In this document: positions 7,581 through 16,517 of the stretch, one piece after another
Layout: each line of letters opens with the position of its first letter
How positions within the stretch are numbered: position 1 is the stretch's first letter
Source of the DNA: an uncultured Phascolarctobacterium sp.
GTDB lineage: Bacteria; Bacillota; Negativicutes; Acidaminococcales; Acidaminococcaceae
DNA length: 48,802 nucleotides
NCBI GenBank assembly: GCA_949295115.1
Contig: CASFJU010000009.1
Location: forward strand, 1 to 48,802
Direction: 5' to 3'
The notes under the pieces: generated by a model
The model's database searches: none
Seen by the model: only the letters and a program-made list of their open reading frames with translations
What the model was told of the DNA's origin: nothing
Made by a program: the position numbers and the translations under genes

Positions 7581-7584
7581 GATT

Positions 7585-7908
7585 ATGAGTGAAGAAAAAA
7601 CTTTAAAACTGGACGTGCCCATTGCCGAAAAATTTGTGCAGCCCATGGCTGATACCTTCAAAGTGCTGGGCGACCCGACGCGCATCCGTATTCTGGCACT
7701 GCTTGCCGAAGGAGAAGCTTGTGTGACGAATATCGCCGACTCGCTTGAGATGACGCAATCCGCCATTTCACATCAGTTAAGGCTTCTGCGCCATGCTGGG
7801 CTGGTTAAATTTACCAAAACCGGCAAAGAAGTTTTTTACAGCCTTGACGACCAGCATGTATTAACCCTGTTCGCACAGGCGCTGGATCACATCAAACACC
7901 GTGTATAA
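7585..7908 (+). CDS. ArsR/SmtB-family metal-responsive repressor (CzrA-like alpha-5 site)
   Basis: 107-residue winged-helix repressor: LGDPTRIRILALL, then the recognition helix region TQSAISHQLRLLRHAGLV and the wing TGKEVFYSL. Near the C-terminus Asp89, His91, His102 and His105 reproduce the D-x-H-x10-H-x2-H spacing of the alpha-5 zinc/cobalt site of CzrA and SmtB. The alpha-3 CxC arsenic site is absent (a single Cys47). The start is ATG 7585 with GAGGTGA upstream, not the longer in-frame reading from 7528. No metal exporter is adjacent. It is probably an autoregulator of the operon starting at 6811, or controls distant genes. Confidence 0.87.
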   Translation: MSEEKTLKLDVPIAEKFVQPMADTFKVLGDPTRIRILALLAEGEACVTNIADSLEMTQSAISHQLRLLRHAGLVKFTKTGKEVFYSLDDQHVLTLFAQALDHIKHRV

Positions 7909-7911
7909 GCA

Positions 7912-7936
7912 AAAAGCAGGCATTAAGCCTGCTTTT
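7912..7936. terminator. Bidirectional terminator between arsR and the AsmA-like gene
   Basis: AAAAGCAGGC (7912-7921) and GCCTGCTTTT (7927-7936) form a perfect 10-base stem with a 5-base loop, flanked by A and T tracts on both sides. It serves both convergent genes. Confidence 0.88.
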
Positions 7937-9248
7937 ATTTTATCTGTATCCTCTGTCCTTGCGGAGCTGTGAGGAAAATATCTTTAATATGCACGCGCCC
8001 TTTGACGATTTCAAATACGTCGCTGGTTACTTCGCCCAGCGGCGTTTTTATTTTTACGTCCGTGAATTGCAGCACACCGTTTTGGTCGCTGAAGCTGCCG
8101 CTGATGCTTTCAAACGGTATCAGGCTGTAAGTGCCCGCACCGCCGGTAAAGCTGCCGTAAGTCAGCACGTTATGCGGATTGCCGTCGCTGCGCATTTTTA
8201 AATCCAGCTCCACGCGGCAGTTAATTTTACTGGTTTTGGCGGCAACGGAAGCCATCAAGTCATGCCCCAGCGCGTCAATGGTATAAGCACGGCTGTCGAT
8301 GTCGTAAGTCCCCGTCGCTTCCACCGTGCCGCCGTAAATGCCGCCCGTCACGTTGCTAAAGTCAATATGCCCGTCCTCGTACAAAAAGTCGCCGTTTACC
8401 TTATAAAAACGCAGCGCCGGTATGTTCAGCTCCGCAAATTCAATACGCCCGTCAATAACAGGCCCCGCCAAAGGCCCGGTGGCATGCCCATATACGCTGG
8501 CGGTGTCCTTAACCTTGCCCAGCCCCAGCGATTCCGGCACAACGTTTTTCAGCGACAGGTACAAATCGCACTGCGGCTCGCCGCCGTTAAGCAGCACCTT
8601 GCCGCTGATGCCAAGCTCGTCGCCAATCATCATGCCGCCAAGGTTATTTGCAGTAATTTTCAGCTTCAGCTCGTCCGCCTTTTCGCTGCGCGCAGCGATA
8701 TTAACGCCGCTTAACACAAAATAGCGGTGCCTGTAACTGGCGGTCAGCGTGCAGTTATTTATTTTTATGCTGCTCTGCGGCAGGTTATCCGGCAGGTTGA
8801 TGTGCAGCCCGCGTTTGCGCGGCTCGGCTGCGCCTTCCGTTTTCTTCTCCACCTTGGGCAAAAAGCTGGGGCGCATCTCCTTATTAAAACGGATGGCAAT
8901 AACCGGATTATTAAGCTCTGCCTCCTGCAAGCTGCTTAGTTTAACGCTGCCGGTAACAACGTCCCACGGCTTAACCTTAAAACGCCCGTCCGGCACAAAC
9001 ACCACCGGCTCGCCGTCCGCGTCCACCCATTTCAGCCCGCTAAAACCGACGTTGCCCCACATATCGGCGCTGATGCTTTCCAGCGCCACACTGCCTTCCA
9101 GCAAATGCTGCCTCGCCATTTCGCGGTTAAAAATCTCCAGCGCCTTATCGCCCGCCATACGGCACAGCCAAAAATAAACGCCCGTCAGCGCCAGCGCGAT
9201 AACAACAAGCACGATATATAATTTGGGATGGTAAAATTTTTTCAGCAT
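7935..9248 (-). CDS. AsmA/TamB-like envelope protein
   Basis: 437-residue protein with one N-terminal membrane anchor (about residues 10-29, YIVLVVIALALTGVYFWL) followed by a long beta-strand-rich region with repeated short strands (for example VYGHATGPLAGPVIDGRIEF and GGIYGGTVEATGTYDIDS). This is typical of AsmA/DUF748/TamB proteins that span the periplasm and help move phospholipids or assemble the outer membrane. It supports a diderm envelope. It is monocistronic and about half the length of classical TamB, so it is closer to the YdbH/AsmA-like short forms. The start has GAGGTAG upstream. Family placement is by pattern only. Confidence 0.65.
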   Translation of the reverse strand: MLKKFYHPKLYIVLVVIALALTGVYFWLCRMAGDKALEIFNREMARQHLLEGSVALESISADMWGNVGFSGLKWVDADGEPVVFVPDGRFKVKPWDVVTGSVKLSSLQEAELNNPVIAIRFNKEMRPSFLPKVEKKTEGAAEPRKRGLHINLPDNLPQSSIKINNCTLTASYRHRYFVLSGVNIAARSEKADELKLKITANNLGGMMIGDELGISGKVLLNGGEPQCDLYLSLKNVVPESLGLGKVKDTASVYGHATGPLAGPVIDGRIEFAELNIPALRFYKVNGDFLYEDGHIDFSNVTGGIYGGTVEATGTYDIDSRAYTIDALGHDLMASVAAKTSKINCRVELDLKMRSDGNPHNVLTYGSFTGGAGTYSLIPFESISGSFSDQNGVLQFTDVKIKTPLGEVTSDVFEIVKGRVHIKDIFLTAPQGQRIQIK

Positions 9249-9305
9249 AACTACCTCAACATTATTATACCTTGATTATATTTTTAATCAGCCGTGCGCG
9301 TCAAG

Positions 9306-9344
9306 TAAAAAACGGCAGCCCAATTTACGGACTGCCGTTTATTT
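9306..9344 (-). terminator. Terminator of the pyridoxine kinase gene
   Basis: AAACGGCAG (9310-9318) pairs with CTGCCGTTT (9332-9340). On the minus strand it is followed by a run of six T. Confidence 0.85.
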
Positions 9345-9369
9345 TATCTGCTTATGCAATTTATAAGTT

Positions 9370-10170
9370 TTACTTATGCCATTTGCAGTGGTCGGTTGCG
9401 CCGCTGAATTGATTTAAACGGAAGGAGTTTTTCAGTGCCACGGTAATGAACTCCTTAGCTTCGGCCAGCGCATCCTTAACGCTTAAGCCCTTAGCCAGCC
9501 CTGCGGTGATGGCTGCCGAGAACGTGCAGCCTCCGCCGTGGTTAAAGCAGCCTTCCAGCTTCTTTTCCGCATTGACGGTGTAATCCTTGCCGTCGTACAA
9601 AACGTCAACCGCTTCGTCGCCGTCATTGCGCGAGCCACTTTTAATAACAACATAACCAGCGCCCATCTGCTGAATACGCGCAGCAGCTTCTTTGATTTCG
9701 TCAAGCGTTTCCACCTTATCCATACCGGCAAGGTAAGCAGCTTCCAGCGTGTTCGGCGTAATAACGTCGGCACGGCTTACCAGCACCTCTTTAATCGCGG
9801 CGGCAGCGTCCGGCACCATAATCGCGTCAATGCCCTTGCACACCATTACCGGGTCGATAACCACGTTCTTCAAACTATATTTGTCAATCGTGTCGGCAAC
9901 AAGCTGCACCAGCTCCGCACTGCCCAACATGCCGGTTTTCATGGCGTCGATGCCGATGCCTTCCACAATCGTCTTAATCTGCTTTTCAATAACGTCCATG
10001 CCGATGGGGTACATCTCGTGCGCCCAATCCTTCGGGTTCTGCGCCACAATAACGGTCAGCGCCGTCATGCCGTAAACGCCCATCGCCGTAAAGGTTTTTA
10101 AATCGGCCTCCATACCCGCTCCGCCGCTGGTATCGCTGCCTGCAATAGTCATAGCCTTATGTAATGCCAT
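9370..10170 (-). CDS. pdxK: Pyridoxine/hydroxymethylpyrimidine kinase (PdxK/ThiD type)
   Basis: 266-residue ribokinase-fold enzyme that phosphorylates pyridoxal/pyridoxine, or hydroxymethylpyrimidine, with ATP. Motifs are AGSDTSGGAGMEADLKTF at the N-terminus (substrate site), IDPVMVCKG, TPNTLEAAYL, and the anion-hole motif GGGCTFSAAI where Cys replaces the catalytic Asp, as in Bacillus PdxK/ThiD. It is divergent from a MocR-type regulator of the kind that controls vitamin B6 genes (PdxR), which favours a B6 salvage role over thiamine synthesis. The C-terminus ends in an unusual His/Lys-rich CKWHK. Confidence 0.82.
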   Translation of the reverse strand: MALHKAMTIAGSDTSGGAGMEADLKTFTAMGVYGMTALTVIVAQNPKDWAHEMYPIGMDVIEKQIKTIVEGIGIDAMKTGMLGSAELVQLVADTIDKYSLKNVVIDPVMVCKGIDAIMVPDAAAAIKEVLVSRADVITPNTLEAAYLAGMDKVETLDEIKEAAARIQQMGAGYVVIKSGSRNDGDEAVDVLYDGKDYTVNAEKKLEGCFNHGGGCTFSAAITAGLAKGLSVKDALAEAKEFITVALKNSFRLNQFSGATDHCKWHK

Positions 10171-10283
10171 TTTTAAGCCCCCAATATTACAAAAAAATTA
10201 TGTTTTTAACACAGCTCTTATGATATACTAAAACTGTAATTAAAAAAATAGCCAGAATTTACATTTTTAAAGAGGACAGTTTT

Positions 10284-11645
10284 ATGCTCATCACCCTGCC
10301 GCAATCAGATAGCACCGCGCCGCTGTACCTGCGCTTAATCAACAAAATAAAACAGCAAATACACAGCGGTGAAATCGCCGCCGGTGAAAAAATGCCATCA
10401 CTGCGCCACCTAGCGGATGATTTGGGCGTCAGCCGCACCACGGCGGAAGCAGCCTACAACCAGCTTGTTGCCGAAGGCTACCTGCTTGCCGAACCAAAGC
10501 GCGGCTACTTTGCCGCCGGTATCGCCGCCCGCCCCATGGCGGAAGTTGACTTGCCAAGCGCGCCAGCCAATACAACGCCACTGCGTTACGATTTTGGCAA
10601 CAACTACATCGACAGCAACCTGTTCCCCGCCGCCGTATGGAAACGCTGCCTTGGGCACGCACTGCAAAACGCTCCGCTCTTGGCCGGTTACGGCGACCCA
10701 CAGGGCGAACCCTATCTGCGCCAGACCCTTGCGCGTTACAGCCACGAAGCCCGCAGCGTCATCTGCACGCCGCAGCAAATCGTCATCGGCGCGGGCATAC
10801 AAAGCCTTTTACAAATACTGCTGGCCGTGCTTGATGAAGCGCCGCACGCCGTTGCCTTTGAAGAACCGGGCTTCACCAAAGCCGAACAGCTTTTTAAAAC
10901 AGCCGGCTGGCAGGTCAGCCACTTCGATTCGGAACAGCTCACGCCAAACCTGCCGCCGCTGTTATACGTCAGCCCCTCCAACCCCTACAAAGGGCGCTCA
11001 TTATCGCCGCAAGGCAGGCTGAACCTTTTGCAGTGGGCACGCCAAAACGGCAGCTACATTTTAGAAGACGACTACAACGGCGAGTTCCGCTATTTTACGC
11101 ACCCCATTTCGTCCCTGCAAGGTATGAGCGGCGGGCAAAACGTAATTTACTGCGGCTCGTTCTCGCGCATATTGCTGCCCAGCCTGCGAATCAGCTACCT
11201 GGTGCTGCCCCAAAGCCTGCTGCCCGCGTACAGCCGCGTTAAAAATTTGTACAATCAAACCTCGTCCAGTATCGAACAATTCGCGCTGGCAGAATTTATC
11301 GCATCCGGTAACCTGCGCCGCCACATCAAAAAAATGCGCCGCCGCTACGCCGTTAAAAATACACTTTTACGCAGCGCGCTGGCAAAAATCTTCGGCGGCA
11401 AAATCAGCACCATGGCGTATGAATCCGGCCTGCATATCCGCCTGGCCGTGCATACTGACAGCACAGCACAGCGCCTTGCACAACAGGCAGCAGCCGCAGG
11501 CATCCACATCCTGCCCGTAAGCCAAACCACCGCTTACGCGGATAACAAACCCGCAGCACCAGAGATTTTGCTCTCCTTCGCAGGCATCGCCGAAGACGAC
11601 ATCGAACCCGCGCTGCAAGAACTGCAAAAAGTTTGGGGATTATAA
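10284..11645 (+). CDS. MocR/PdxR-type GntR regulator with aminotransferase-like domain, lacking the PLP lysine
   Basis: 453-residue fusion of a GntR winged helix (about residues 10-75; PSLRHLADDLGVSRTTAEAA) to a fold-I aminotransferase-like domain (about 95-450). Conserved PLP-pocket features remain: YVSPSNPYKG and LEDDYNGEFRY. The loop that normally reads GTFSK-LxPxLRxxY is GSFSRILLPSLRISY here, with Arg295 (codon CGC at 11166-11168) where the Schiff-base lysine should be. Family members sense PLP by forming an internal aldimine, so this one may bind PLP non-covalently or sense something else. Divergent orientation to pdxK suggests it controls that gene. Ribosome binding site AGAGGA precedes ATG 10284. 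Confidence 0.85.
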   Translation: MLITLPQSDSTAPLYLRLINKIKQQIHSGEIAAGEKMPSLRHLADDLGVSRTTAEAAYNQLVAEGYLLAEPKRGYFAAGIAARPMAEVDLPSAPANTTPLRYDFGNNYIDSNLFPAAVWKRCLGHALQNAPLLAGYGDPQGEPYLRQTLARYSHEARSVICTPQQIVIGAGIQSLLQILLAVLDEAPHAVAFEEPGFTKAEQLFKTAGWQVSHFDSEQLTPNLPPLLYVSPSNPYKGRSLSPQGRLNLLQWARQNGSYILEDDYNGEFRYFTHPISSLQGMSGGQNVIYCGSFSRILLPSLRISYLVLPQSLLPAYSRVKNLYNQTSSSIEQFALAEFIASGNLRRHIKKMRRRYAVKNTLLRSALAKIFGGKISTMAYESGLHIRLAVHTDSTAQRLAQQAAAAGIHILPVSQTTAYADNKPAAPEILLSFAGIAEDDIEPALQELQKVWGL

Positions 11646-11648
11646 ACA

Positions 11649-11686
11649 AAAACAGGACTTTGACAAAAGCAAAGCCCTGTTTTTTA
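11649..11686. terminator. Bidirectional terminator between the MocR gene and phnW
   Basis: AAAACAGG and CCTGTTTT arms (11649-11656, 11676-11683) with an inner CTTTG/CAAAG extension, flanked by T and A tracts. It separates the convergent genes. Confidence 0.85.
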
Positions 11687-11700
11687 TTTGGTTAAGTTAC

Positions 11701-12804
11701 TTACTTCTTCAACCCTGCAAACTCTTTAAAAATGGCAAGGATTTTTTCCACGTCATCCATGTAAATTTCACCGATGTTGCCAAGGCGGAAGGTTTCTGCG
11801 TCGGTCAGCTTGCCGGGGTAGATTACGTAGCCGTGTTCTTTTAAGTAGGCGTACATTTCCGCAAAGGTAAATGTGCAGTCCGCCGGGTAAAAGAAGGTGG
11901 TAATAATCGGCCCCTGATGGGCTTCGTCGATATAGGCTTTAAAGCCAAGTTCTTCCATGCCTTTGCGCAGGGCGCGGTTGGTAGCGGCATAGCGTGCATT
12001 CCTTGCGGTAACGCCGCCTTCCGCTTCCAGTTCCTGCATAGCCTGTGCAAACGCCGCCACAACATGCGTCGGCGAGGTAAAACGCCATTTGCCGCCGTCG
12101 TTTTCCATGGTTTCCCACTGGGCGTATAAATCCAGCGACAGGCTGCGGGCAATGCCTTTGGTTTTCTTCAAGTCTTCAACATTTGCAATGATGAAGCTGA
12201 AGCCCGGCACGCCCTGAATGCATTTATTAGCGCTGCTTACAAGGTAGGTAATGCCAAGCTGCGGCACGTTAATATCCACGCCGCCGAAACTGCTCATGGC
12301 GTCAACAATAAACTTTTTGTTGTATTTCTGCGCCAGCGCGCCGATAGAAGCAATGTCGTTCAAAAGCCCGCTGGTGGTTTCGCTGTGCACCATGGCGATG
12401 TGAGTAATATTGCCGTCGCTTTTTAAAACGTCCTCCACAATCATCGGGTCGGGGATATGCGCGTAATCTTCTTCGTAAACCACGTATTTAATGCCGTGGT
12501 AATCGCACATTTCCACCATGCGCTTGCTGTAAGCGCCGTTTTGCAGCACCAGCACCTTGTCCGTACTGCTGATAACGCTTGAAAGCACGCTCTCCACGCC
12601 GAAGGTGCCGCTGCCCTGCATCAGCACGGTGGTGTAGGCGCCGTTATCCGCATGGGCGAGCTTTAACAGCCCGCTGCGGATGCCCTGCGTCATGCTTTTG
12701 TAGTCTTCGTCCCAGGTGCAGCGGTCAATCTGCATGGCTTCCTTAACGGTTGCGGTGGTGGTTAAAGGGCCGGGGGTTAAAAGTTTGTAAGTGTTTTTAT
12801 CCAT
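11701..12804 (-). CDS. phnW: 2-aminoethylphosphonate:pyruvate transaminase
   Basis: About 367-residue fold-I aminotransferase that converts 2-aminoethylphosphonate and pyruvate to phosphonoacetaldehyde and alanine. Characteristic segments are LLTPGPLTTTATVKEAM, MQGSGTFGVESV, VHSETTSGLLND, VDAMSSFGGV and SSANKCIQGVPGF with the PLP lysine near residue 190. ATG 12804 was chosen because AGGTGA lies about 5 bases upstream; the in-frame GTG at 12813 is part of that site. It is the last gene of the phosphonate transport operon, 19 bases behind the binding-protein gene. PhnX, which consumes its product, lies at 17765-18565. Confidence 0.93.
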   Translation of the reverse strand: MDKNTYKLLTPGPLTTTATVKEAMQIDRCTWDEDYKSMTQGIRSGLLKLAHADNGAYTTVLMQGSGTFGVESVLSSVISSTDKVLVLQNGAYSKRMVEMCDYHGIKYVVYEEDYAHIPDPMIVEDVLKSDGNITHIAMVHSETTSGLLNDIASIGALAQKYNKKFIVDAMSSFGGVDINVPQLGITYLVSSANKCIQGVPGFSFIIANVEDLKKTKGIARSLSLDLYAQWETMENDGGKWRFTSPTHVVAAFAQAMQELEAEGGVTARNARYAATNRALRKGMEELGFKAYIDEAHQGPIITTFFYPADCTFTFAEMYAYLKEHGYVIYPGKLTDAETFRLGNIGEIYMDDVEKILAIFKEFAGLKK

Positions 12805-12823
12805 TTGGGTCACCTGATTTTAA

Positions 12824-13819
12824 TTATTTTTTAATAAGTTCCTGATGTTTCTGCAAAAGTTCAACGGTCAGGGGCTCTTTGTAAACTTTCGGGTTAGCCG
12901 GTTTGTTGGCGTCGTCAACTTTTTCGCCTTCAAACAGCGCTACCGGGTAAATTTTTAAAAGTTCCGGACGGGCGTTTTTAGCAATGCATTCGGCAATTTT
13001 CATAGCCTGTTCGTTTTCGGCAGCGTTTTTGTCAACAACGGCAACGGCTTCCATCAGCATAAAGTTGCCTTCAACAGGGTCAACATAGTCAACCGGCAGG
13101 CCTTTGGCTTTATCGGCCACAGCCTGATGGCGCAAACCAAAACCTACTGCAACTTCGCCTGCGCGGATTTTTTTCAGCGGGCCGGAGCCGGATTTTTCAA
13201 GATGCGGCATAGCGTTGGCTTCGATTTGTTTCATGATTTTAGCGCCTTCTTCGTCGCCGTATTCGTTAAGCACGGCCTGGGTCATCAGCCATGCGGTGGA
13301 AGAACCCATGATATCGGGCACGGAGATATGGCCTTTGTACATCGGGTCAGCCAGGTCTTTAATGGCTTTCGGCATCGGCAGGTTTGCTTTTTTAAGTTCT
13401 TCGGTGTTTACAAACAACGCGCCGCAGTTGCCGATATCGGGAATATAGAAGTTAGGATGTTCAACAACCGGTTTAACGGGGTCTTTAATTTCTACAAACA
13501 TCGGGCTTTTTTTCTGCACGCTGTCCAGATAATAGCTGGTCATGTTAACCACGTTGGCTTCAATGTTTTTGCCTTCAGCGGCCAGCTTGCCGCCCAGTTC
13601 GGAAGTACCGAAGGATTGAAGAATGTATTTGCCTTCAAAGCCGTTTTTATCAAGCGCGGCTTTAAAAGCCACCTGCGCTTCTTCGTCGGCGTTGGTGTAA
13701 ATTACGGTTTGTTTTACGTTGGCGGCTTCTTTGGTTTCGCTGCCGCCGCAGCCTGCAATGCCCACGGCAAGGCAGCCGATCATCAGTGCGGTGCTCATCA
13801 GTTTAGCAAAATTTTTCAT
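12824..13819 (-). CDS. 2-aminoethylphosphonate ABC transporter substrate-binding lipoprotein
   Basis: 331-residue extracellular binding protein of the iron/thiamine/AEP (PotD/AfuA-like) superfamily. The lipoprotein signal ends in VGIAGC (Cys about residue 24) followed by GGSE. The mature part has the usual IYTNADEEAQVAFKAAL start and LEKSGSGPLKKIRAGEVAVG. Ligand assignment rests on context: it sits directly upstream of phnW and downstream of a permease and ATPase of the PhnT/U2 type. Its start overlaps the permease gene by 17 bases. Confidence 0.83.
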   Translation of the reverse strand: MKNFAKLMSTALMIGCLAVGIAGCGGSETKEAANVKQTVIYTNADEEAQVAFKAALDKNGFEGKYILQSFGTSELGGKLAAEGKNIEANVVNMTSYYLDSVQKKSPMFVEIKDPVKPVVEHPNFYIPDIGNCGALFVNTEELKKANLPMPKAIKDLADPMYKGHISVPDIMGSSTAWLMTQAVLNEYGDEEGAKIMKQIEANAMPHLEKSGSGPLKKIRAGEVAVGFGLRHQAVADKAKGLPVDYVDPVEGNFMLMEAVAVVDKNAAENEQAMKIAECIAKNARPELLKIYPVALFEGEKVDDANKPANPKVYKEPLTVELLQKHQELIKK

Positions 13820-15485
13820 TGGTGTTCTCCTTTGCGTTGAATAAATTTTTTATTTTTTTATACAGAGGGATTTCCTCCTGTTCAGCAAGCATGTCGAAGA
13901 AGGTTTTTGCCACCACGTTGGTAAAGAATATTAAAAGCGACAATACAAAGACAGCGTCAAATTTTTCAAAGTATTGCAGCTCTTTGATTTTGGTGGTAAT
14001 AACCATCGTCCGCGCGCCTGCCAGAAAAACAATGGCGCTGATTGTTACCATAGCGTTGACGAAAAAGTAGCTCAGCATCTGGCAGATGGTTGCCCGCGAA
14101 TTGGGGATTACTACTTTGATAACCGTTTTCAGCCAGGTATCGCCCATTAAAAGGCCCGTCGTTTCCCAGCTTTCATTCATTTTGGAAAGCGACGATTTTA
14201 TCATTAAATACGGCGTGGTGAAAAAGTGCAGGATGTTGGCGATAATCAAAATGGCAAACGTGCTTTGCAGCGGCGTGCCCGAGAAAATGAAGATGAACGC
14301 AACGCCCAGCACCATGCCCGGCACCGTATTGGTAACCATGGCGATAATATCCATGATGATTTTGCAGTATTTGTTTAAATCGCTGCGCGCATTAACCATG
14401 GCCGCCGCGTAGCACAAAACCGTGCCCAGCACCGCCGTTATGCCCGCCACCATCAGCGAGTTGGCGTAAACGTCAACCAGTGCGCTGTCGCTGAACACGC
14501 GCTTTAAAGTATCCAGCGTGAACACCGGCTGATACGGCCAGCTTTTTACAAACGGCACGATGAACATAATGGCGAAAACCGAAACAAACAGCAGCGTCAC
14601 CGCAGCAAAGAACAGGCTGAAAGCGCCGTCGCGCACAAAGGAGCGCTGCACTTCGTAACGGCTGATTTTATTGTAACGGAAGTTGAATTTTTCCATATAG
14701 CGCAGCAGCATTACGCTGATGATGGAAGGCACCAGCATCGCCATGGCGATTACGCTGCCGCTTTCAAAATCGGGCAGCGCGCCCATCATTTTCATGTACA
14801 GCTCAACGGCAATTACCTCGTATTCGCCGCCGATGGAAACCGGAATACCAAAATCCGTAAAGCTGAGGAAGAACGACAGGATGAACGCCGCCATCAGGCT
14901 GCCCAGAAGCGGGCGCACGCTCGTCATCCAGAAGGTACGCAGCGGGCTGTCGCCCATAATTTTGGAAACCGTGATGAAGTTTTTATCAATATAGAAAAAG
15001 GCGTTGTACAAAACAAGGAACGCCGGCGGCAGGGTGTACACAATATAAGAGATGAGCAAACCCCAGAAACCGTAAATCGGGAACAGCTGCTCGCCGATGA
15101 GCTTTGTTACCAGCCCCTGCTTGCCGAAGGAGTAAATAACGGCAAAACCGTAAGTAATGGAAGGCAGGAACATCGGCATCATAATGATGAGCTGCAAGCC
15201 TTCTTTAATTTTGCCCGGTATGCGCGTTAAGTGCAGCCCGTAAGCCAGCATAAAAGCAATACCAACGGTTATCGCCGCCTCTAGCGCGGATATTACAAAG
15301 CTGTTGCGGAACGCTTCGATGAAAGTTGCGTCCGTTAAAATGCGGCTGTAATTGGTAAGCCCTATCGCATTGCCGCTTTGCAGCGATTTATAAGCCAGGT
15401 TTGCCAGCGGCACGCCCAAAAAGAAGGCAAAGGCAATGCAGACAAACCAGAAGCAGAATTTCAATTCAAAACTTTTTCTGTTCAT
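13803..15485 (-). CDS. Fused ABC permease for 2-aminoethylphosphonate
   Basis: 560-residue inner-membrane permease with two BPD_transp_1 halves in one chain and about 12 helices, as in the FbpB/PhnU2 group of AEP transporters. Half one (about 60-270) contains the coupling motif around ISKIMGDSPLRTFWMTSVRPLLG. Half two (about 335-540) has SLSKMNESWETTGLLMGDTW in the equivalent place. The gene overlaps the ATPase gene upstream by ATGA and the binding-protein gene downstream by 17 bases, which indicates tight translational coupling. The substrate is inferred from the neighbours. Confidence 0.85.
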   Translation of the reverse strand: MNRKSFELKFCFWFVCIAFAFFLGVPLANLAYKSLQSGNAIGLTNYSRILTDATFIEAFRNSFVISALEAAITVGIAFMLAYGLHLTRIPGKIKEGLQLIIMMPMFLPSITYGFAVIYSFGKQGLVTKLIGEQLFPIYGFWGLLISYIVYTLPPAFLVLYNAFFYIDKNFITVSKIMGDSPLRTFWMTSVRPLLGSLMAAFILSFFLSFTDFGIPVSIGGEYEVIAVELYMKMMGALPDFESGSVIAMAMLVPSIISVMLLRYMEKFNFRYNKISRYEVQRSFVRDGAFSLFFAAVTLLFVSVFAIMFIVPFVKSWPYQPVFTLDTLKRVFSDSALVDVYANSLMVAGITAVLGTVLCYAAAMVNARSDLNKYCKIIMDIIAMVTNTVPGMVLGVAFIFIFSGTPLQSTFAILIIANILHFFTTPYLMIKSSLSKMNESWETTGLLMGDTWLKTVIKVVIPNSRATICQMLSYFFVNAMVTISAIVFLAGARTMVITTKIKELQYFEKFDAVFVLSLLIFFTNVVAKTFFDMLAEQEEIPLYKKIKNLFNAKENTNEKFC

Positions 15486-16258
15486 CTTGCAACCCCTGCA
15501 ATGGCGGCCGGCATATTATCGCCGAAAAGGCGGAAAATATTATCGCGCTTAATGCGCAGCTGCGAAAGGATGAAGTTTTCGACAAACTGGGTGCGCGGCG
15601 CGTTGACGATGACGTGCGGCTGGTCGTACTGGGAAATTTGCCCTTCGTTGATAATCAGTACCTTGTCGGACAGCGTCAGCGCTTCTTCCGGGTCGTGCGT
15701 AACGATGATGGTCGTTAAATGGTACTGCTTGGCAATCAGCTGGATGCGTTCTTTAATGGACTCTTTAATAACGCCGTCCAGCGCGCTCAAAGGCTCATCC
15801 AGAAGCAGGATTTTCGGCTTCATCACCAGCGTGCGTGCCAGCGCCACTCTTTGCTTCTGCCCGCCGCTAAGCTGGTCAATGCGTTTGTTTAAATGTTCTT
15901 TCAAACCCAAAAGCTCAATCAGTTCTTTTACTTCGTCCGGCGTGGAGATATTGGGCTTGTTGCGCAGCCCGTAGACGATGTTTTCGTAAGCGTTCAGGTT
16001 CGGGAACAGCGCATAATCCTGAAACACAATATTAAAGCCGCGGTCCTTCATCGGCACGCCCGTTAAATCCTTACCGTCAAAAACAATGCGGCCGCCGTCA
16101 ATTTCCGTCAGCCCCAAAATAGCGTTTAACAAAGTGGTTTTGCCGCTGCCGGAAGGCCCTAAAATAGAAACTATTTCGCCGTCGTTAATATCTAGCGAAA
16201 TTCCGTCAAGGATGACCTTGCCATCATACGATTTGTGGATATCCTGTAATTGCAGCAT
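15482..16258 (-). CDS. ABC transporter ATPase for 2-aminoethylphosphonate
   Basis: 258-residue ABC ATPase that powers the fused permease. Walker A is GPSGSGKTT (about residues 34-42), the Q-loop region is VFQDYALFPNL, the signature is LSGGQKQRVALARTL, Walker B is LLLDEPLSALD and the H-loop is VTHDPEEAL. It is shorter than maltose-type ATPases and has only a brief C-terminal extension. It is the first gene of the operon, with GGAGG 8 bases before ATG. Confidence 0.9.
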   Translation of the reverse strand: MLQLQDIHKSYDGKVILDGISLDINDGEIVSILGPSGSGKTTLLNAILGLTEIDGGRIVFDGKDLTGVPMKDRGFNIVFQDYALFPNLNAYENIVYGLRNKPNISTPDEVKELIELLGLKEHLNKRIDQLSGGQKQRVALARTLVMKPKILLLDEPLSALDGVIKESIKERIQLIAKQYHLTTIIVTHDPEEALTLSDKVLIINEGQISQYDQPHVIVNAPRTQFVENFILSQLRIKRDNIFRLFGDNMPAAIAGVAR

Positions 16259-16456
16259 TTTTCAATCCTCCGTAATCTGCTTAAAACTGTTATAACTTTG
16301 CGTCTTCCCCACTATTGTAACCAAGCAAAAACCGCCCTGCAAGGGCATTTACAGCCTTTCAACCATACTTTGCAGAGGTTTTACATTACTAACAAAAACG
16401 CAACAAAAGCTTAATAAACCTTTACCGAAAATAAAAAATCTGCCGTAAAATGCCGC

Positions 16457-16491
16457 AAAAAAAAGCAGGCAGTGTTTAAAACACTGTCTGC
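16457..16491 (-). terminator. Terminator of ychF
   Basis: A 13-base near-perfect stem (16465-16477 with 16479-16491, one mismatch) is followed on the minus strand by eight T. It insulates ychF from the phosphonate transport operon downstream. Confidence 0.9.
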
Positions 16492-16517
16492 TTCTGCTGT
16501 TTACTGCAAATATGCTG

